Assembly (NCBI GenBank): GCA_014281115.1
Contig: JACONQ010000015.1
Location: 682,001-746,000 of the forward strand
Source: Laburnicola sp. R22_1
Lineage: Eukaryota > Ascomycota > Dothideomycetes > Pleosporales > Didymosphaeriaceae
DNA: 64,000 nt
Direction: 5' to 3'
A program made the translations under genes and the position numbers. Positions 32,279-43,362 of this stretch are shown here, piece after piece (positions within the stretch are counted from its first letter, which is position 1; the number at the start of each line of letters is the position of its first letter). The notes under the pieces were generated by a model that did not search any database, was not told the origin of the DNA, and saw only the letters and a list, made by a program, of their open reading frames with translations.

Positions 32279-33145
32279 GAATCACTCAATCGGAGACTGA
32301 CACGGAATGGTGGCGTAGAAGCAGAGCAAAAGAAGAAGCATCGGAGGAAGGGGCGGTATGGATAATCAGGCGGATACAAGAAACAAAAGCGACGATGATC
32401 AGAGTGGAGACCCGGGTCAAACGCCGTTGGAGATGGTAATGGAGAGAATAGCAACAACGGTCACGGCGGCGTTCCTACCGATTTTCAACACAATCAGAAG
32501 TACGAAGAACGGAGTGTTCAAGAAGAAGATGGCAATCGCAAGGAGCCCGAAATAGAACAAGAGGAGCCGATGAGAAAACCGACGAGGCCCAATACGAGGC
32601 GCACCCGTTCGGAATCTCACTCCAAGTCCAGGTTTGTTATTGAACCTAAAGAATACCAGGAACCGATACAGGATCTGCCCTCCAATATGGAGCCCGAGAC
32701 TCAGGACGGAGACCCTCCATTTCTTCCCGTGATGGTGTCCCAGCCAGCATCAAGTGGCGGCACGCAACGGCCTGTCGTGAGGCTACCAAAGCCTCCGCCC
32801 ATAGTACGACTACCGTCTGCTAGATCTTAGATCAAAACTGAAACGCAAATCGCACAGCCGGTGGACCAAATGGCCAGCCCCCATGCGCTTTCTCTCGTAG
32901 ACCGAATTGCACGAGCGTCACAGCCCGGGTGTCAGATCCAGCAACCAGCGGAGGAAGGTAACGCTTAAGCAAATGTAGAAGAGCCAAACGAGTCTTTTTC
33001 GTGGCCGACACAGGACATGACACCGGTCGAAGCGGATACCAATGCCAAATTTGAAAAGATAACGGCTCGTGCTAGGAAGTTTGGGCTCAAGGTTGAGGAT
33101 GACGGAACGCTGAGGGAGCGCGTGAAGCGGATTTGGGGTCTCTAG
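32279..33145 (+). pseudogene. Same-frame continuation of the giant gene beyond its stop, interrupted by nonsense codons
   Basis: The 28082 frame ends at TGA 32276-32278. It continues with in-frame stops only at 32363 (TAA), 32396 (TGA), 32828 (TAG), 32966 (TAA) and a final TAG at 33143-33145. Between them lie 143, 45 and 58 open codons with the same hydrophilic Glu/Pro/Arg/Ser style (NGHGGVPTDFQHNQKYEER, RPNTRRTRSESHSKSR). A well-formed end (FEKITARARKFGLKVEDDG, then RERVKRIWGL) completes it. Each internal stop differs by one C-to-T change from CGA, CAA or CAG. Either a 3' end lost to nonsense mutations, or terminal exons with introns I cannot place. Confidence 0.55.
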
Positions 33146-33514
33146 TGAAGCTTTTCTTTGTATATTGAGACTTTCTTTTGTGTCTGTTATTGTATTTACA
33201 GTGTCGAGATTGTCCAATAGATTCGTTTCCTGTTCAAATTGGAAAGTTAATCAAGTCTTTACTTAATGGTGCGAGGACCCGCTATTTTCGAGAAGGGAAC
33301 CCACTGCCCGCGATGTTTCATCACATTCGCTGTTATTTCGCAATGTCCTGCTGCACTAGCAGTCTTTATATAATTCTACAAGGGCCGTTAGTGTTTAATA
33401 GTGCACATATAATTTTCTCATATTAACTATTATCTACAACACCAAGTGGCAACCCTCAACTTCATTTCGACAACTACAAAGGTACCACAAAGCAGAATAG
33501 AATCAAAAGACGGA

Positions 33515-34555
33515 ATGGATGATATCTGGAAAAAGGTGCCGAAATGGTCCATGGACGAAGAATCTTCTCAACAGTATGCGGCCCAGGAAGTCGACTGGCC
33601 CACAGTCCCATATGCCCAGCAATATTCATCTACACGGGGCGATTGGTGGGATCCTCCTCGCTATACTCCAGACGCGGAATCGCTAGCCCCCTCTAATCCT
33701 TTCGACATGGCGAATTTGCGTGAAAGTCTGCCACACACCTGGGGTCTAAACCCTTTGGGCTATTATCCGAGTCGTATGAAGCGTTCACCGAAGCCGAAGA
33801 CTCCGCCCCCTAGACTTCCGTCCCCACCAAGCTACCAGAACCCCGCAGGACCCACCTCATACAACGTGCCTAGAGATCCAAATAAGCCCATCTATACTCC
33901 AAACGGTCTGGTGTATCTGCCATACCCTGATCTGCCTGCACCCCGGGTTCAAACTCCACCAGAGTCATCAGACCGCCTGGAGATACCGAGCTCCGTGGAT
34001 GCACTGCCATTGCGCGTACGCCTAGACTCACGTCCTTTTCCAGAGAAGATAAACGCATACACTACGCAGAATCAGACGACCCCACATTCAAGTTACGTCC
34101 AGGGGATCTGGGACCAGTCTAAGAATCTTGGCCTGACAGCCTGGGATCCCGAGCTTACGCAAGATTCTGCCCCTTGGGTGCGAATGTTTGAGCGCCTCCA
34201 TCCTGACCACAAACACCTTCTTAATCCGTATCGTGGGTTCCATAGGGCTTTAATTGCCTTTGTCAAATGCTACCCGGACATGCAGGAGTTGGATGATATT
34301 GCCAAAGCTGAGCTTGAAGTCGAGGATGCTAGCACGGAGGCGGCATGTATGGCGGATTATGCGGCTTCAGTTGAGGCCGAGAGTCTCGAGCATGGAAGAA
34401 TGTCAGGAGGGCCAAACCATCAACGTGAATTGATGCCCGGTAATGGACTTGTTGCGTCACTAGAGTCTCTGTGTCTGCATGATGGCAATAGCTCGGCGGG
34501 AATAGAGGAGGCGTTTGATGATATGCGGATTGAAGATGTTATGGATGCATCCTAG
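33515..34555 (+). CDS. Hypothetical proline-rich protein (346 aa)
   Basis: Open frame from ATG 33515 (MDDIWKKVPKWSMDEE) to 34555; the frame also extends upstream to 33446 without an ATG. Tyr/Pro/Trp-rich (WDPPRYTPDAESL, PPPRLPSPPSYQNP), then a more ordered C-terminal part (PWVRMFERLHPDHKHLLNPY, RALIAFVKCYPDMQELDDIA) and an acidic end (FDDMRIEDVMD). No signal peptide or membrane segment. No family recognised. It lies 370 bases after the decayed tail of the giant gene, in the same orientation. Confidence 0.65.
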   Translation: MDDIWKKVPKWSMDEESSQQYAAQEVDWPTVPYAQQYSSTRGDWWDPPRYTPDAESLAPSNPFDMANLRESLPHTWGLNPLGYYPSRMKRSPKPKTPPPRLPSPPSYQNPAGPTSYNVPRDPNKPIYTPNGLVYLPYPDLPAPRVQTPPESSDRLEIPSSVDALPLRVRLDSRPFPEKINAYTTQNQTTPHSSYVQGIWDQSKNLGLTAWDPELTQDSAPWVRMFERLHPDHKHLLNPYRGFHRALIAFVKCYPDMQELDDIAKAELEVEDASTEAACMADYAASVEAESLEHGRMSGGPNHQRELMPGNGLVASLESLCLHDGNSSAGIEEAFDDMRIEDVMDAS

Positions 34556-37500
34556 GTACGATACCGATAAAGGCTAGCTAGGAATTCCGGATGAAGGGTG
34601 GACGGGACCCAGCAGCGATGGTGAGCATGCGACAGCTTGGGTTGGTAATAGTCCGGAAGGGACTTGACTAGAGGCTTCCTTTTCTAAAGGCTTCTTCTTC
34701 TTCTTTCCGGATTGGGAGAGTGGACAAATTAGCAAAGAATAGATTGATAAAAACAGTATTTTGATTGGAAGTGGTGCGCACCTAGGTAATATAGCGGCAA
34801 AAAGGTAGCTGATTAGGGTGAAGTATTACAATATTTGAAACGAGAAGTCAATTAAAATTAAAATGCGGTCCTATCATATATGTCAGCATGTACGTGCAAG
34901 AAGAGACTTCCAATAGTATCAATAATTGCATAACCCACATTTGTCCCAAATCTTCACCACGGCTGATGTGGACATGATATTGCGCACAGATAGAGGAGTG
35001 GTTGCACTTTATTCGGTCGGCGTACGCCAAATATGTAAGAAAAACACAAATCTTTTCTTTATAACAGCTTCACCTTCCCTTACCCTCACCGCGGTGAAGT
35101 AGGCAAGTGCGGGCCGCAGGTGCGGGTGATTGGATCACGTGCTCGCTTAACGGGTCTTGGCACACTAACGGCTGCTTCTTGTATATCAACTGCTCGACTC
35201 ACCCTCTCCCCTCCCCTCCACTCTGCTCCACTCAACTTCAGTCAGAGTTTGCTTTCGCCCGCCACAATCAGTCATAAGGTGCTCCTGTCATGACTGGCTT
35301 CCAGTCATACCGGCTAATGTGAGTCACTCGCTCGTTCGCGCAAGTGCGCCCCAGCAACCCGTGGACATCACTGACTCACCCACAGACTACTTGAGGTCGA
35401 AAATCACTCACGAGATTGGTCTTCACCTTCCCTCACCTCACCAACAACCTCTCTCGCACCACTCTCTAGCTAGGTTGCGCAATGAGAAAACGCAACCATT
35501 GCTTCCTTCGCAGATGAACACCCACGTTGCGCTACTCAACAGCGCCACGACTGACATGGCCAAGCTGATGGCACTTTGATTCAGCAACCTCTTCATCGCC
35601 CTCGCCATTCTTTCGCCAGAGCTTTCGCCGCTAGCCTTTACCAACATGTCACGCACAGCTATGTGGCGGCTTCGGCTCAGGTCAATCATGGCTGGCTGCG
35701 TGACATGGGTTGGAGATGGATAGTTACAGCAGGCCGCTCTGAGTTCATGTTGCGGGCCGTGTGGAACTTGAGGGCTTCGTGCCTGGCCTACCCGCAACCT
35801 CTCACCTCAGACCGCTGAGAGTTGGCTATCCTCTTCATACCGTGGTGCTAGTACGCTCTTGGTGCGCTGGGTCTTGGGTCCTTTTTTCGCTCCCTGTTCC
35901 ATGCGCTGCTGTCCTCGGCCAAGCACACTGAAGTCATCGAGACATCCGCACACCAAGCGCTATTGCAACATGTCACCTGCGGCCTTTACTCTACTAGTCG
36001 CCAGTCTTCCTGGCTTGATCTTACCACAACATTCTATCCTGCCGCTCACCTTGTTGCCGCCATCGTTCACGTACAACCATCTTAGCTTTACCTCCGGCGG
36101 CGACCGAGCACACACAAATGTCTTGCAGACAACAACACTCTCGACACCCACCAGACCCAGCGCACCGCATCGAACGAACCGAACAGTGTGAAAAACACGG
36201 CACCGGACAGGAGACGACACTTCTCCTGGGCGCTCCCGATCTGCGGATTGGATCAGCGTTGAGCTCGATCGGAGTAACATCATGGATCTCGACTTGGTAC
36301 AGGGTGTGGTTCAAGGCCACAGGGTCCCCTAGTGCTTGGAATATGGGTCACTTCTTGGACCTGGTCGGGGAAGTTGGTTGTTAGGGTTTTAAAAAGGTGG
36401 AAGCTGCACTCTGTCCGGCGCTCTTCGGAGTCAGGTCAAAGATGGAACAGCATTGCGTAGTGGATTTATGGTTATGACCTCGGTCTTGATGCTGGTGGCC
36501 ATGAATGTTCCTGGGTTCCACGGAAATGGAAGCATTGTGGCTACTGAACACACGCTCATGTATGCGCACCGGATTTTATTACAGGATTATTTGGGCGGGT
36601 ATACACGCAGGACTTGATAGTGGAGTGATCCGGACTCAGAATGTCGGGCTCAGGGACTTTGTACCGGGTGTGTCTGGCGAAATGGAGGAGAAACTGGGAA
36701 TGCACAATGGTAACGGTCAACGCTGTGTGAGGGACATTGAGGAGGTATTAGAAGAAATCACATAAAGGTCTTACGCCCGTGGACATGGAACTGAAATGTC
36801 TCAAATGAAAGTGCTTCTGCTCTGACTGTTTGCTTTTCATGCCGAGCCCTAGTATCTAGACGTGCGCTCGAAAGGAGGACCATGTAGCCTTGGAAGGTCC
36901 ACTCAACCTCAAATCCCGGCTTTCGTGTCTGTCCAAACGTTGTACGAGCCCTCTGTAACCTCCTCCGTTGTGAAACTTGTGTTGAGTAACTTCTAAGTCT
37001 CTTCTTTCTATAAAAGTCCTGCGCCTTCCCTTATCCTCGCGTTCATACTCCGATTCGTGATGCGCCAGCGCGCAGGTCTTTAAGTGAGCGATTCGGTGAA
37101 CATGAATTTTCCAAAACATCTGGAGCTATGAGACGTCAAACCTAGATATTAGCGAAGTCTAACATGAGATGAGTCCCAGGTCGTGCGTGGTCTTGTGTTG
37201 CGGATGGGCGTGGCCCACCCGGTCGGTGCGTATGTGAATGACTGAATACGCTAACCTCTTATGTATGAGCTTTCCCAAAACACGAGTGTATTCCGTTGGC
37301 ATTCGCGTCTACGTTGACGCAATCGCTGCGAACGTTTCTAAAGCAAATCTTGCAAGCTAATATCGCCATCATGATATTTTTACCTACCCGTGGACGGCGG
37401 GGCGCTTATGACAGTGGAGTTTCTGTGTTGTGCAATCCTAGAATACGCTAACCCGATTCAGATCCCCGCGCCCGTCATGACCTTCCCAAGTTCCCAGTAT

Positions 37501-38563
37501 TGAAGCCTCTTCTCGTGACGACATCAATCTGTCACTGCATGACCGCCAGCACTCGGACGAGGTAGGATCTTCTATCTACATCATTCGACTAGGTTGCCCA
37601 CATCTATCTTATATCGGTAGCTCAGATGGCCGTGCCGGCGTCTCTTGGTCGAAGAAATTGAAACCGTCACTATGTATCGAGCATCTATTTGGCGAAGCTA
37701 TATATGATCGATCATAGCTGGCCAGTTTACAGATAATGCAGAGGCCAAAATGCAACATCCGACGAAACTTTGGAAGAGGGCACAGTCATATAGGGTGTCA
37801 ACGCCAGCTGTCTGCCCAGACGCGAAACACGACGCCGCAATCCCCATGTGGCAAATTGTGACAGGACACTTCATGTACGCTGATGCTCATACTTTTGAAG
37901 AAGGAAGGTTTATCAAAAAAATGACGTCTATGGAAGAAAGATGCTTCATTCATGTTGTGCCCCGTTGCCATCTATCTCCTCCCGCAAGTCAACACTGAAA
38001 CGGATCTCTTGCCCGGCAATAATAATCGTCAGAGTGGTCACGAAAGCGTTTGATGTCCTGCTTAGGGCAATCGTGGCTTCTGCATATCAGTGACAGCGAA
38101 AAGCTCTTGCTAAAAAATCTGTATCTCACACGAATGCGGTTGTCATAGCATATAAGAGATGACGACGATTTGTCTCAGGTCCAAAGACTCTGCAAGTGGC
38201 GACGCGTCTCTAAGGAGCTATTCAGAAGATTTCGTACCAGTTACCCCAGGTTGTGTATTATTTACATCACCTTACTAAAACGAGCGGCAGGGGATATACG
38301 CAGGCCATGGGGTTGCAGGATGTAAGTGGCCCTGGATGCAAATACAGACATACATTTTACGGAAATTTCTGACTCATTCATATACAGGTTTTTTTCTTGA
38401 TTGCAGACAAAGTTTGCTGTGTCTATGCAACGTGTCGTGATTGCAAAGCGGCGCAGCTGCTCCATTGCTTCTTCATATAACCCTCACTCATCCCATTCTG
38501 GCCAATTTTCTCATCTCCCTATTCTGCTCTCATAACCTTCTACTAATATCTCTTCTCACACTC
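34556..38563. other. Gene-poor region of about 4 kb
   Basis: Many short ORFs on both strands, no clear gene. A frame at about 36475-36600 (LVAMNVPGFHGNGSIVATEH, then TLMYAHRILLQDYLGGYTRR) looks protein-like but is only about 40 codons and may be a gene fragment. Base composition is normal, unlike the AT-rich blocks. Confidence 0.5.
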
Positions 38564-39084
38564 ATGATGCTTTCCCTCCTACTCCCTGCCCTCGCTCTCA
38601 GAGTCGCAGCTCGCGCCTACCCACACACCCCCGACACCACCCTCCACTATCGCGACATCCCCTCAACCAATATGACTTGGGTCAACGTCACTACACCCAT
38701 GCCCCCTCAAGCGAACCTCACGCCCCCCGCTATAACCTGCACAACAGGTGCTCCCGGTGGTGTTTATAGCTGCAAAGGACCAGACTGGACTGCCCCCTGC
38801 ACTTGGACGAATCCTGGAGACGCGACGAACTGCCGCCCGCTTGGGAATAACACACAGCCTGGGTCTATTGGGCCTGATGGCGGTGGTTACTGTATTTTGT
38901 ACCAGACTGGGGACTGCTTGGATGAGGGCATCCGGATCTCCAATGGCACGTGGGAGAATGGAATGTAAGTGTGATGAGTAGGGAAGTGGCTGATTGCTGA
39001 CGATGGAACAGGAAGTTGACGTGTCCGGGGATTTTGTCGAATGTACCGATTTTTTCGGCTATTAAGTGCTTTGTTGGGGAATGA
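38564..39084 (+). CDS. Secreted cysteine-rich protein (157 aa), candidate effector
   Basis: Exons 38564-38964 and 39012-39084; the 47-bp intron is GTAAGT...ACAG. The start MMLSLLLPALALRVAARA is a signal peptide; an upstream in-frame ATG at 38441 would bury it behind 41 residues and is less likely. The mature protein is Pro/Thr/Asn/Gly-rich with eight cysteines (in TCTTG, YSCKG, APCTW, NCRPL, YCILY, DCLDE, LTCPG and KCFVG), fitting four disulfides, and several NxT/NxS sites. No known domain recognised. Size, secretion and cysteines suggest an extracellular or effector-like role (inferred). Confidence 0.72.
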
Positions 39085-40415
39085 ACGCGGGTAGCGTGGG
39101 TCTGGAGAAAGGAGCTGAGGCCGATGTAGGGCGTTATGAAGTCAACGAGTGTGTGGACTATATGCTAACTAGATCGAAGACAGCGAATTTTGTTCTACGG
39201 GCGGTTCCGATTATAATCGATGGATACTTCGCGTATCTCCCAGACATAGTGCCGATACTTAATGGTATTGTTAGATGGTCTTTGTTTTCTTGAGCTACGG
39301 GTATGACATTCCTTTCGTACGCTATTCTATTATAGTAAAACTCTAGTCACATGGGTTCCGTTTGCTGCTAGCTACCACTCCAACTGTGACAACCAACATG
39401 TTTTTGTCGGTGAGGAGGGGCCGATTTTTTTTCCGGGCGATATGTGACTCACAAGGAGCCGAACCAAAGTTCAAGAACCACAACTATACTTGTTGCTTGG
39501 ACCTATTTCGACATCTATGTAGTTATTCAAGCATCGTACATGGCGATGAAAATCAGACCTGATAAAGCGTTTGCTGATGTGCGTAGCGAAAATTATTCGC
39601 AGTTATGGTTCCAGCGCCGTACCAACTTCCCATCTTAAACCTATCCGTCAACGTGAAAACGCTTCTACAGTCCATCCTATATTTCCGGCTTTCATCATGC
39701 ATCTGTGTTCTTGCCATCTTTCTAATACCTCTCAGGACCTCCCTCGGGCTATTACCTGTGTACAGCTCTCTTGCAATGTCGGATCGGGAAAGATCTACAC
39801 ACCACCCAAAAGATCAATCCGACTTCCCCCAACGTCAAATTTTGACGTGACTATGGTGCAGGGCTATGCGCAGAAGGGGGCATAGTAGGTGAGGAAATGC
39901 GCTGGAAACCTTGTTGCTTGCATTTGGTGGCATCTATATAGGTTTTAGTGCCGAAAAAGCTTTTCTATATAGCCTATAGTCTACTTAATCAGTTAAAACT
40001 AGTTGAAAAAGACGTTTAATGAGAATCAAATGTTGAAAAATGTTCAAAAGATCAACTTCTCGGTTGAACCACAGGGGCATATTATTACAACATCCTCCAC
40101 AGCGCCTGCGCAAAATATAATCCTGAACACATTACCAGCACGAACTGTCGCACATGATTCCAATCCGCAAAAACATGACGTTGACGCCCGGCGTATGTGG
40201 TTCGGCAGCCCCACGGAAAGCGGCCCTCAGCCGATGGATCTCCTAGAAGGCGCAGTCGCCCGGACGGTAAGCCACGTGCGCCCGCAACCAAACTACGGTT
40301 CAACAACGACGCCATCTCCGGTTATATTTCGCCCACGGGCTGCACTTGCGAAAACATTTCCTCAATTTCTTCTTTGCAAGCACGACCACCCCCCGATCAA
40401 GGAGAGTCATCCAAC
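39085..40415. other. Intergenic, no supported gene
   Basis: Short ORFs without motifs. A frame open from about 40185 runs into the next gene (SPRRRSRPDGKPRAPATKLR), but no ATG precedes it within the frame, so an upstream exon of the 40416 gene may lie here (GTAAGC donor seen at about 40267). Confidence 0.4.
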
Positions 40416-41072
40416 ATGAACGACGACCCCGGCCGACAACCTGCAGGCATGCTTAAGTCAATACAGGCATCGTTGACCACGGGAGCGCTGCTACTACAAG
40501 AGAAGATAAGCGGAAATCGAAATCGGACTCCGGCGGACGTTGCGGATGGTTCATCAAGCTCGCCAGACCCATCTAACGAAGAATCAGTGCACTATGAGGG
40601 CCCGGGGAGTTCGTTGCTTGGCGAGGAAGGAGAGTTGGAACTGCAAAGTCCACCCGAGAAGGTCGGTCTGAGTGCGTTGTACTATAAGTGGAGAGACATG
40701 CTTATGAAACAGTTCGCAGAGGAGTTGGAGCGTACGCAAGCTGGTGGTGTGAAATCTGGCGAAGATTTGGATCCGATGAAGCGGGCCATGCAGGCAGTGG
40801 GTGACCTCTCACTGCGCGGAGAAGAAGGTGAAGAGCCTGACGCCGTGAAAGAGGTGGAAGAAGGTAAAGGCAAGCAGCCTGAAAGAGAGGGCAATACGTC
40901 TGAGACACCTTTTCCATGTAAGCTTCAGGGCGACGCGCTTGCAGCGCCTTTCACCACACTAGCCGCACCTCCCTTAATCAACCCCGCCGACAGTTCCCTC
41001 TCCACTACACCCCCAACAACACGCGCAAGCGACCCAACCGCCTCGTACGCCAGCAACCTCCCGCGAAACTAA
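40416..41072 (+). CDS. Hypothetical protein, possibly missing its first exon
   Basis: Starts at ATG 40416 (MNDDPGRQPAGMLKSIQASL), 218 aa, but the frame is open without ATG from 40185, so the true N-terminus may be longer or in another exon. Acidic and Ser-rich, with a short helical part (VGLSALYYKWRDMLMKQFAEELERT) and a Thr/Pro tail. No domain recognised. The next gene, in the same orientation, starts 97 bases downstream. Confidence 0.55.
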   Translation: MNDDPGRQPAGMLKSIQASLTTGALLLQEKISGNRNRTPADVADGSSSSPDPSNEESVHYEGPGSSLLGEEGELELQSPPEKVGLSALYYKWRDMLMKQFAEELERTQAGGVKSGEDLDPMKRAMQAVGDLSLRGEEGEEPDAVKEVEEGKGKQPEREGNTSETPFPCKLQGDALAAPFTTLAAPPLINPADSSLSTTPPTTRASDPTASYASNLPRN

Positions 41073-41169
41073 CCTATCTCGTTCAGCGAACCGCACCGCG
41101 AAACAAGTTGAACAAACCGCTGACCATTTCCCTGCAGTATATACGCGCCCCAGGCTACCTGATATCGCC

Positions 41170-41796
41170 ATGGAGCATATTTCCCTCCTCGACGAGACCG
41201 ACGGTCCGCTCCGCGCCACCCACGACGGCACATACCTCGACGAGGCCACGGGCGAGTACCTCGCCCTCGACCCTCCGCAAGATGGCACCGTCGACCGCAA
41301 CGACTTCTTCGACAGCTTTACCAAGCCGCGACGCGCTCCCGTCGCCATGCCCGAGATGAAGAACGGCGCGACGGGCCTCGACGCCCCCCGCGACCGCAAG
41401 TCCGTCTCCCGCGTCCTCAAGAACTGGTGGAACGGCAACAACCACCCGCCTGCCCCGCCGGTGCCCCAGCTCTTCGTCGTCGGCGAGGAGCCGCCGAGCG
41501 TGGAGAACGTCAAGGAGATGGTCAAGATGAGGCGTAGGATCCACGACAAGGAGACCAAGGGCTTGTTTTTGGACCTGGTGCGCAAGTACTGGGATGGGAT
41601 CTTGAAGGACCAGTACGACAGCATGTGGATCCCGAGGGCTGAGTCGGACGAGTCTTTCATGAGGGAGGTGGAGGAGTTTGCGGTCAAGCTGGCGAGGCAC
41701 CACGAGATGTTGCGCGAGATGGATGAGGAGGATGCTGCTGCTGCTGCGTCGGATACGGCCGACGAGCTGGCGCGTCAGAGGAAGCGGCGCTTTTGA
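41170..41796 (+). CDS. Hypothetical 208-aa protein with helical C-terminal half
   Basis: Single exon, start MEHISLLDETDGPL. The first half is polar (THDGTYLDEATGEYLALDPP; KSVSRVLKNWWNGNNH). The second half is strongly helical and charged (SVENVKEMVKMRRRIHDKET; REVEEFAVKLARHHEMLREM) and ends in a basic RQRKRRF. The GC and codon pattern are gene-like across the whole frame. No family recognised; the basic end could be a nuclear signal, but that is a guess. Confidence 0.7.
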   Translation: MEHISLLDETDGPLRATHDGTYLDEATGEYLALDPPQDGTVDRNDFFDSFTKPRRAPVAMPEMKNGATGLDAPRDRKSVSRVLKNWWNGNNHPPAPPVPQLFVVGEEPPSVENVKEMVKMRRRIHDKETKGLFLDLVRKYWDGILKDQYDSMWIPRAESDESFMREVEEFAVKLARHHEMLREMDEEDAAAAASDTADELARQRKRRF

Positions 41797-43362
41797 GGAA
41801 GACGGAGGGTGCTTGGCGTTGAAGGGAGACCTTCAGGTTGACAAAGCGCTTGCTGTTAAGAAATCTCCGCCTTGGTATGCCTTGGAAACGGTTGGTTTAT
41901 GTCGCTAAGGGTATGCGACGGATCTTTGCCATGTGGGCGGAATTTGGCTTCTATAGCTGGCGGTGCCACAGACACTCGTCACTGACGTGCCATCTTCTGG
42001 TGTTTAAGTCCCAAAAATATCATCTGGATCAAACCGAAAACTCTTATCTGGTTAATACGAATGATCCTGCTCTCCTTGCCCTTCTCTTTCCTTCTAGGCA
42101 CCACCGCGATGATCCCGTATGAAAATCGACAGCGCTCCTCCTGCCAACTGCCCGGACAGTTTCCATCACAGTCACCATGCGCCAGGTGGTGGTACGGTCA
42201 GCATGCAAACGCAGATTCGGCGGCACAAGATGGTTGTGGAAGGTTGAGATGTTCCCCGCGTGACGAGCCGCGTTTGTCACCGCCGCTAGCCGAAACATGC
42301 TAACGCCGCGTGTCCATTCGCATCGAGTGTCTCATCCTCCTACACAATCCCGAAATCATTTCAACCATGTCGCATCAATTTGTACGCTGTCCCCAGGCTG
42401 ATAAGAGCTTCTAGAACATTCAAATATGGGAGCAGCCGGGCTACGTCGTGAGCCGAGGGGAGCTGGTGCCAGTGTGGACGTGGCTCTGAGTCCCCAACGA
42501 GAGCAATCGCGACATCATGGACATCCCAAGCAGATATGAATCAGATGACACATTATCATTTATCTTTACAAGAGCTGGAGTGTATTCCCACCACTGTCGG
42601 GTTTACCGTACGTCTCCGTGCATCGTTCTAAGATTCCCCTGTTTTGTCCAATGTCTCCGGATTGCAGCTCAGGTTAGTCGTTACGATATGTCGGATGCAT
42701 GAGCCGCATCGTTGGGTTATCGTGCTTATCTACATTTCTCATAATGTCAATCTCTCCCTTCTTGTTCCTCCAGGTGCCACGGCTGCTATGTTAATGGGAA
42801 GACGATGGAAGGCAATTCGGCGACGGCAATTACGGAAACCCTGAAGGGTATAAATATGTCATTAAGACAGTCAGTGAGGTTCCTGAGACATTGGGGCGAT
42901 TTAAGAGGGTGGTTGTGCAATCGCAAGAGAAGAAATGGGTGGGCGGCAACGGTCTGTACAAGCGTCCTGGACGGGGCATTTGATCATGCACTGCAGTGGC
43001 ATAGAAGAGGAAAGATGAACCTGAAGCCTTGGGTTTGTCTACTCTGGAGCCGTAAATCTCCGTGGAAAAGTTTTCCTAGAGGTCCTCGAGGTGCGTTCCG
43101 GGTGCAATTGGTCGACAAACGCTCAGTTTTGCTTGAGCTCAACAACTTTTCACTCTCCGCCCACAACATCCCTTTGTCCACCCAGCAACTCAACCCTCGC
43201 CAAGAAAACTTTGCGTCTTCACCGCGTCGCCCTCGCCCTCTCGTGAAATCGTAGAGCCCACCGACAGTTTTATAAATTTTCGTCCTGCTGCCGCACCTTC
43301 AACCCTCAACCTACACACTCAACTGACATCACTCCTTCGATTTCTACAATCTTCATATCAAA
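41797..43362. other. Intergenic, no supported gene
   Basis: Short ORFs only. A stretch at about 42770-42875 (CHGCYVNGKTMEGN) looks weakly protein-like but lacks supporting frame or splice sites. The last 100 bases are pyrimidine-rich and are probably the 5' UTR of the gene at 43363. Confidence 0.4.

Noticed and set aside
36475..36770. Protein-like stretch (VPGFHGNGSIVATEH, then YAHRILLQDYLGG)
   Set aside because: Only about 40 codons without start, splice or family support; noted as a possible fragment but not called a gene.
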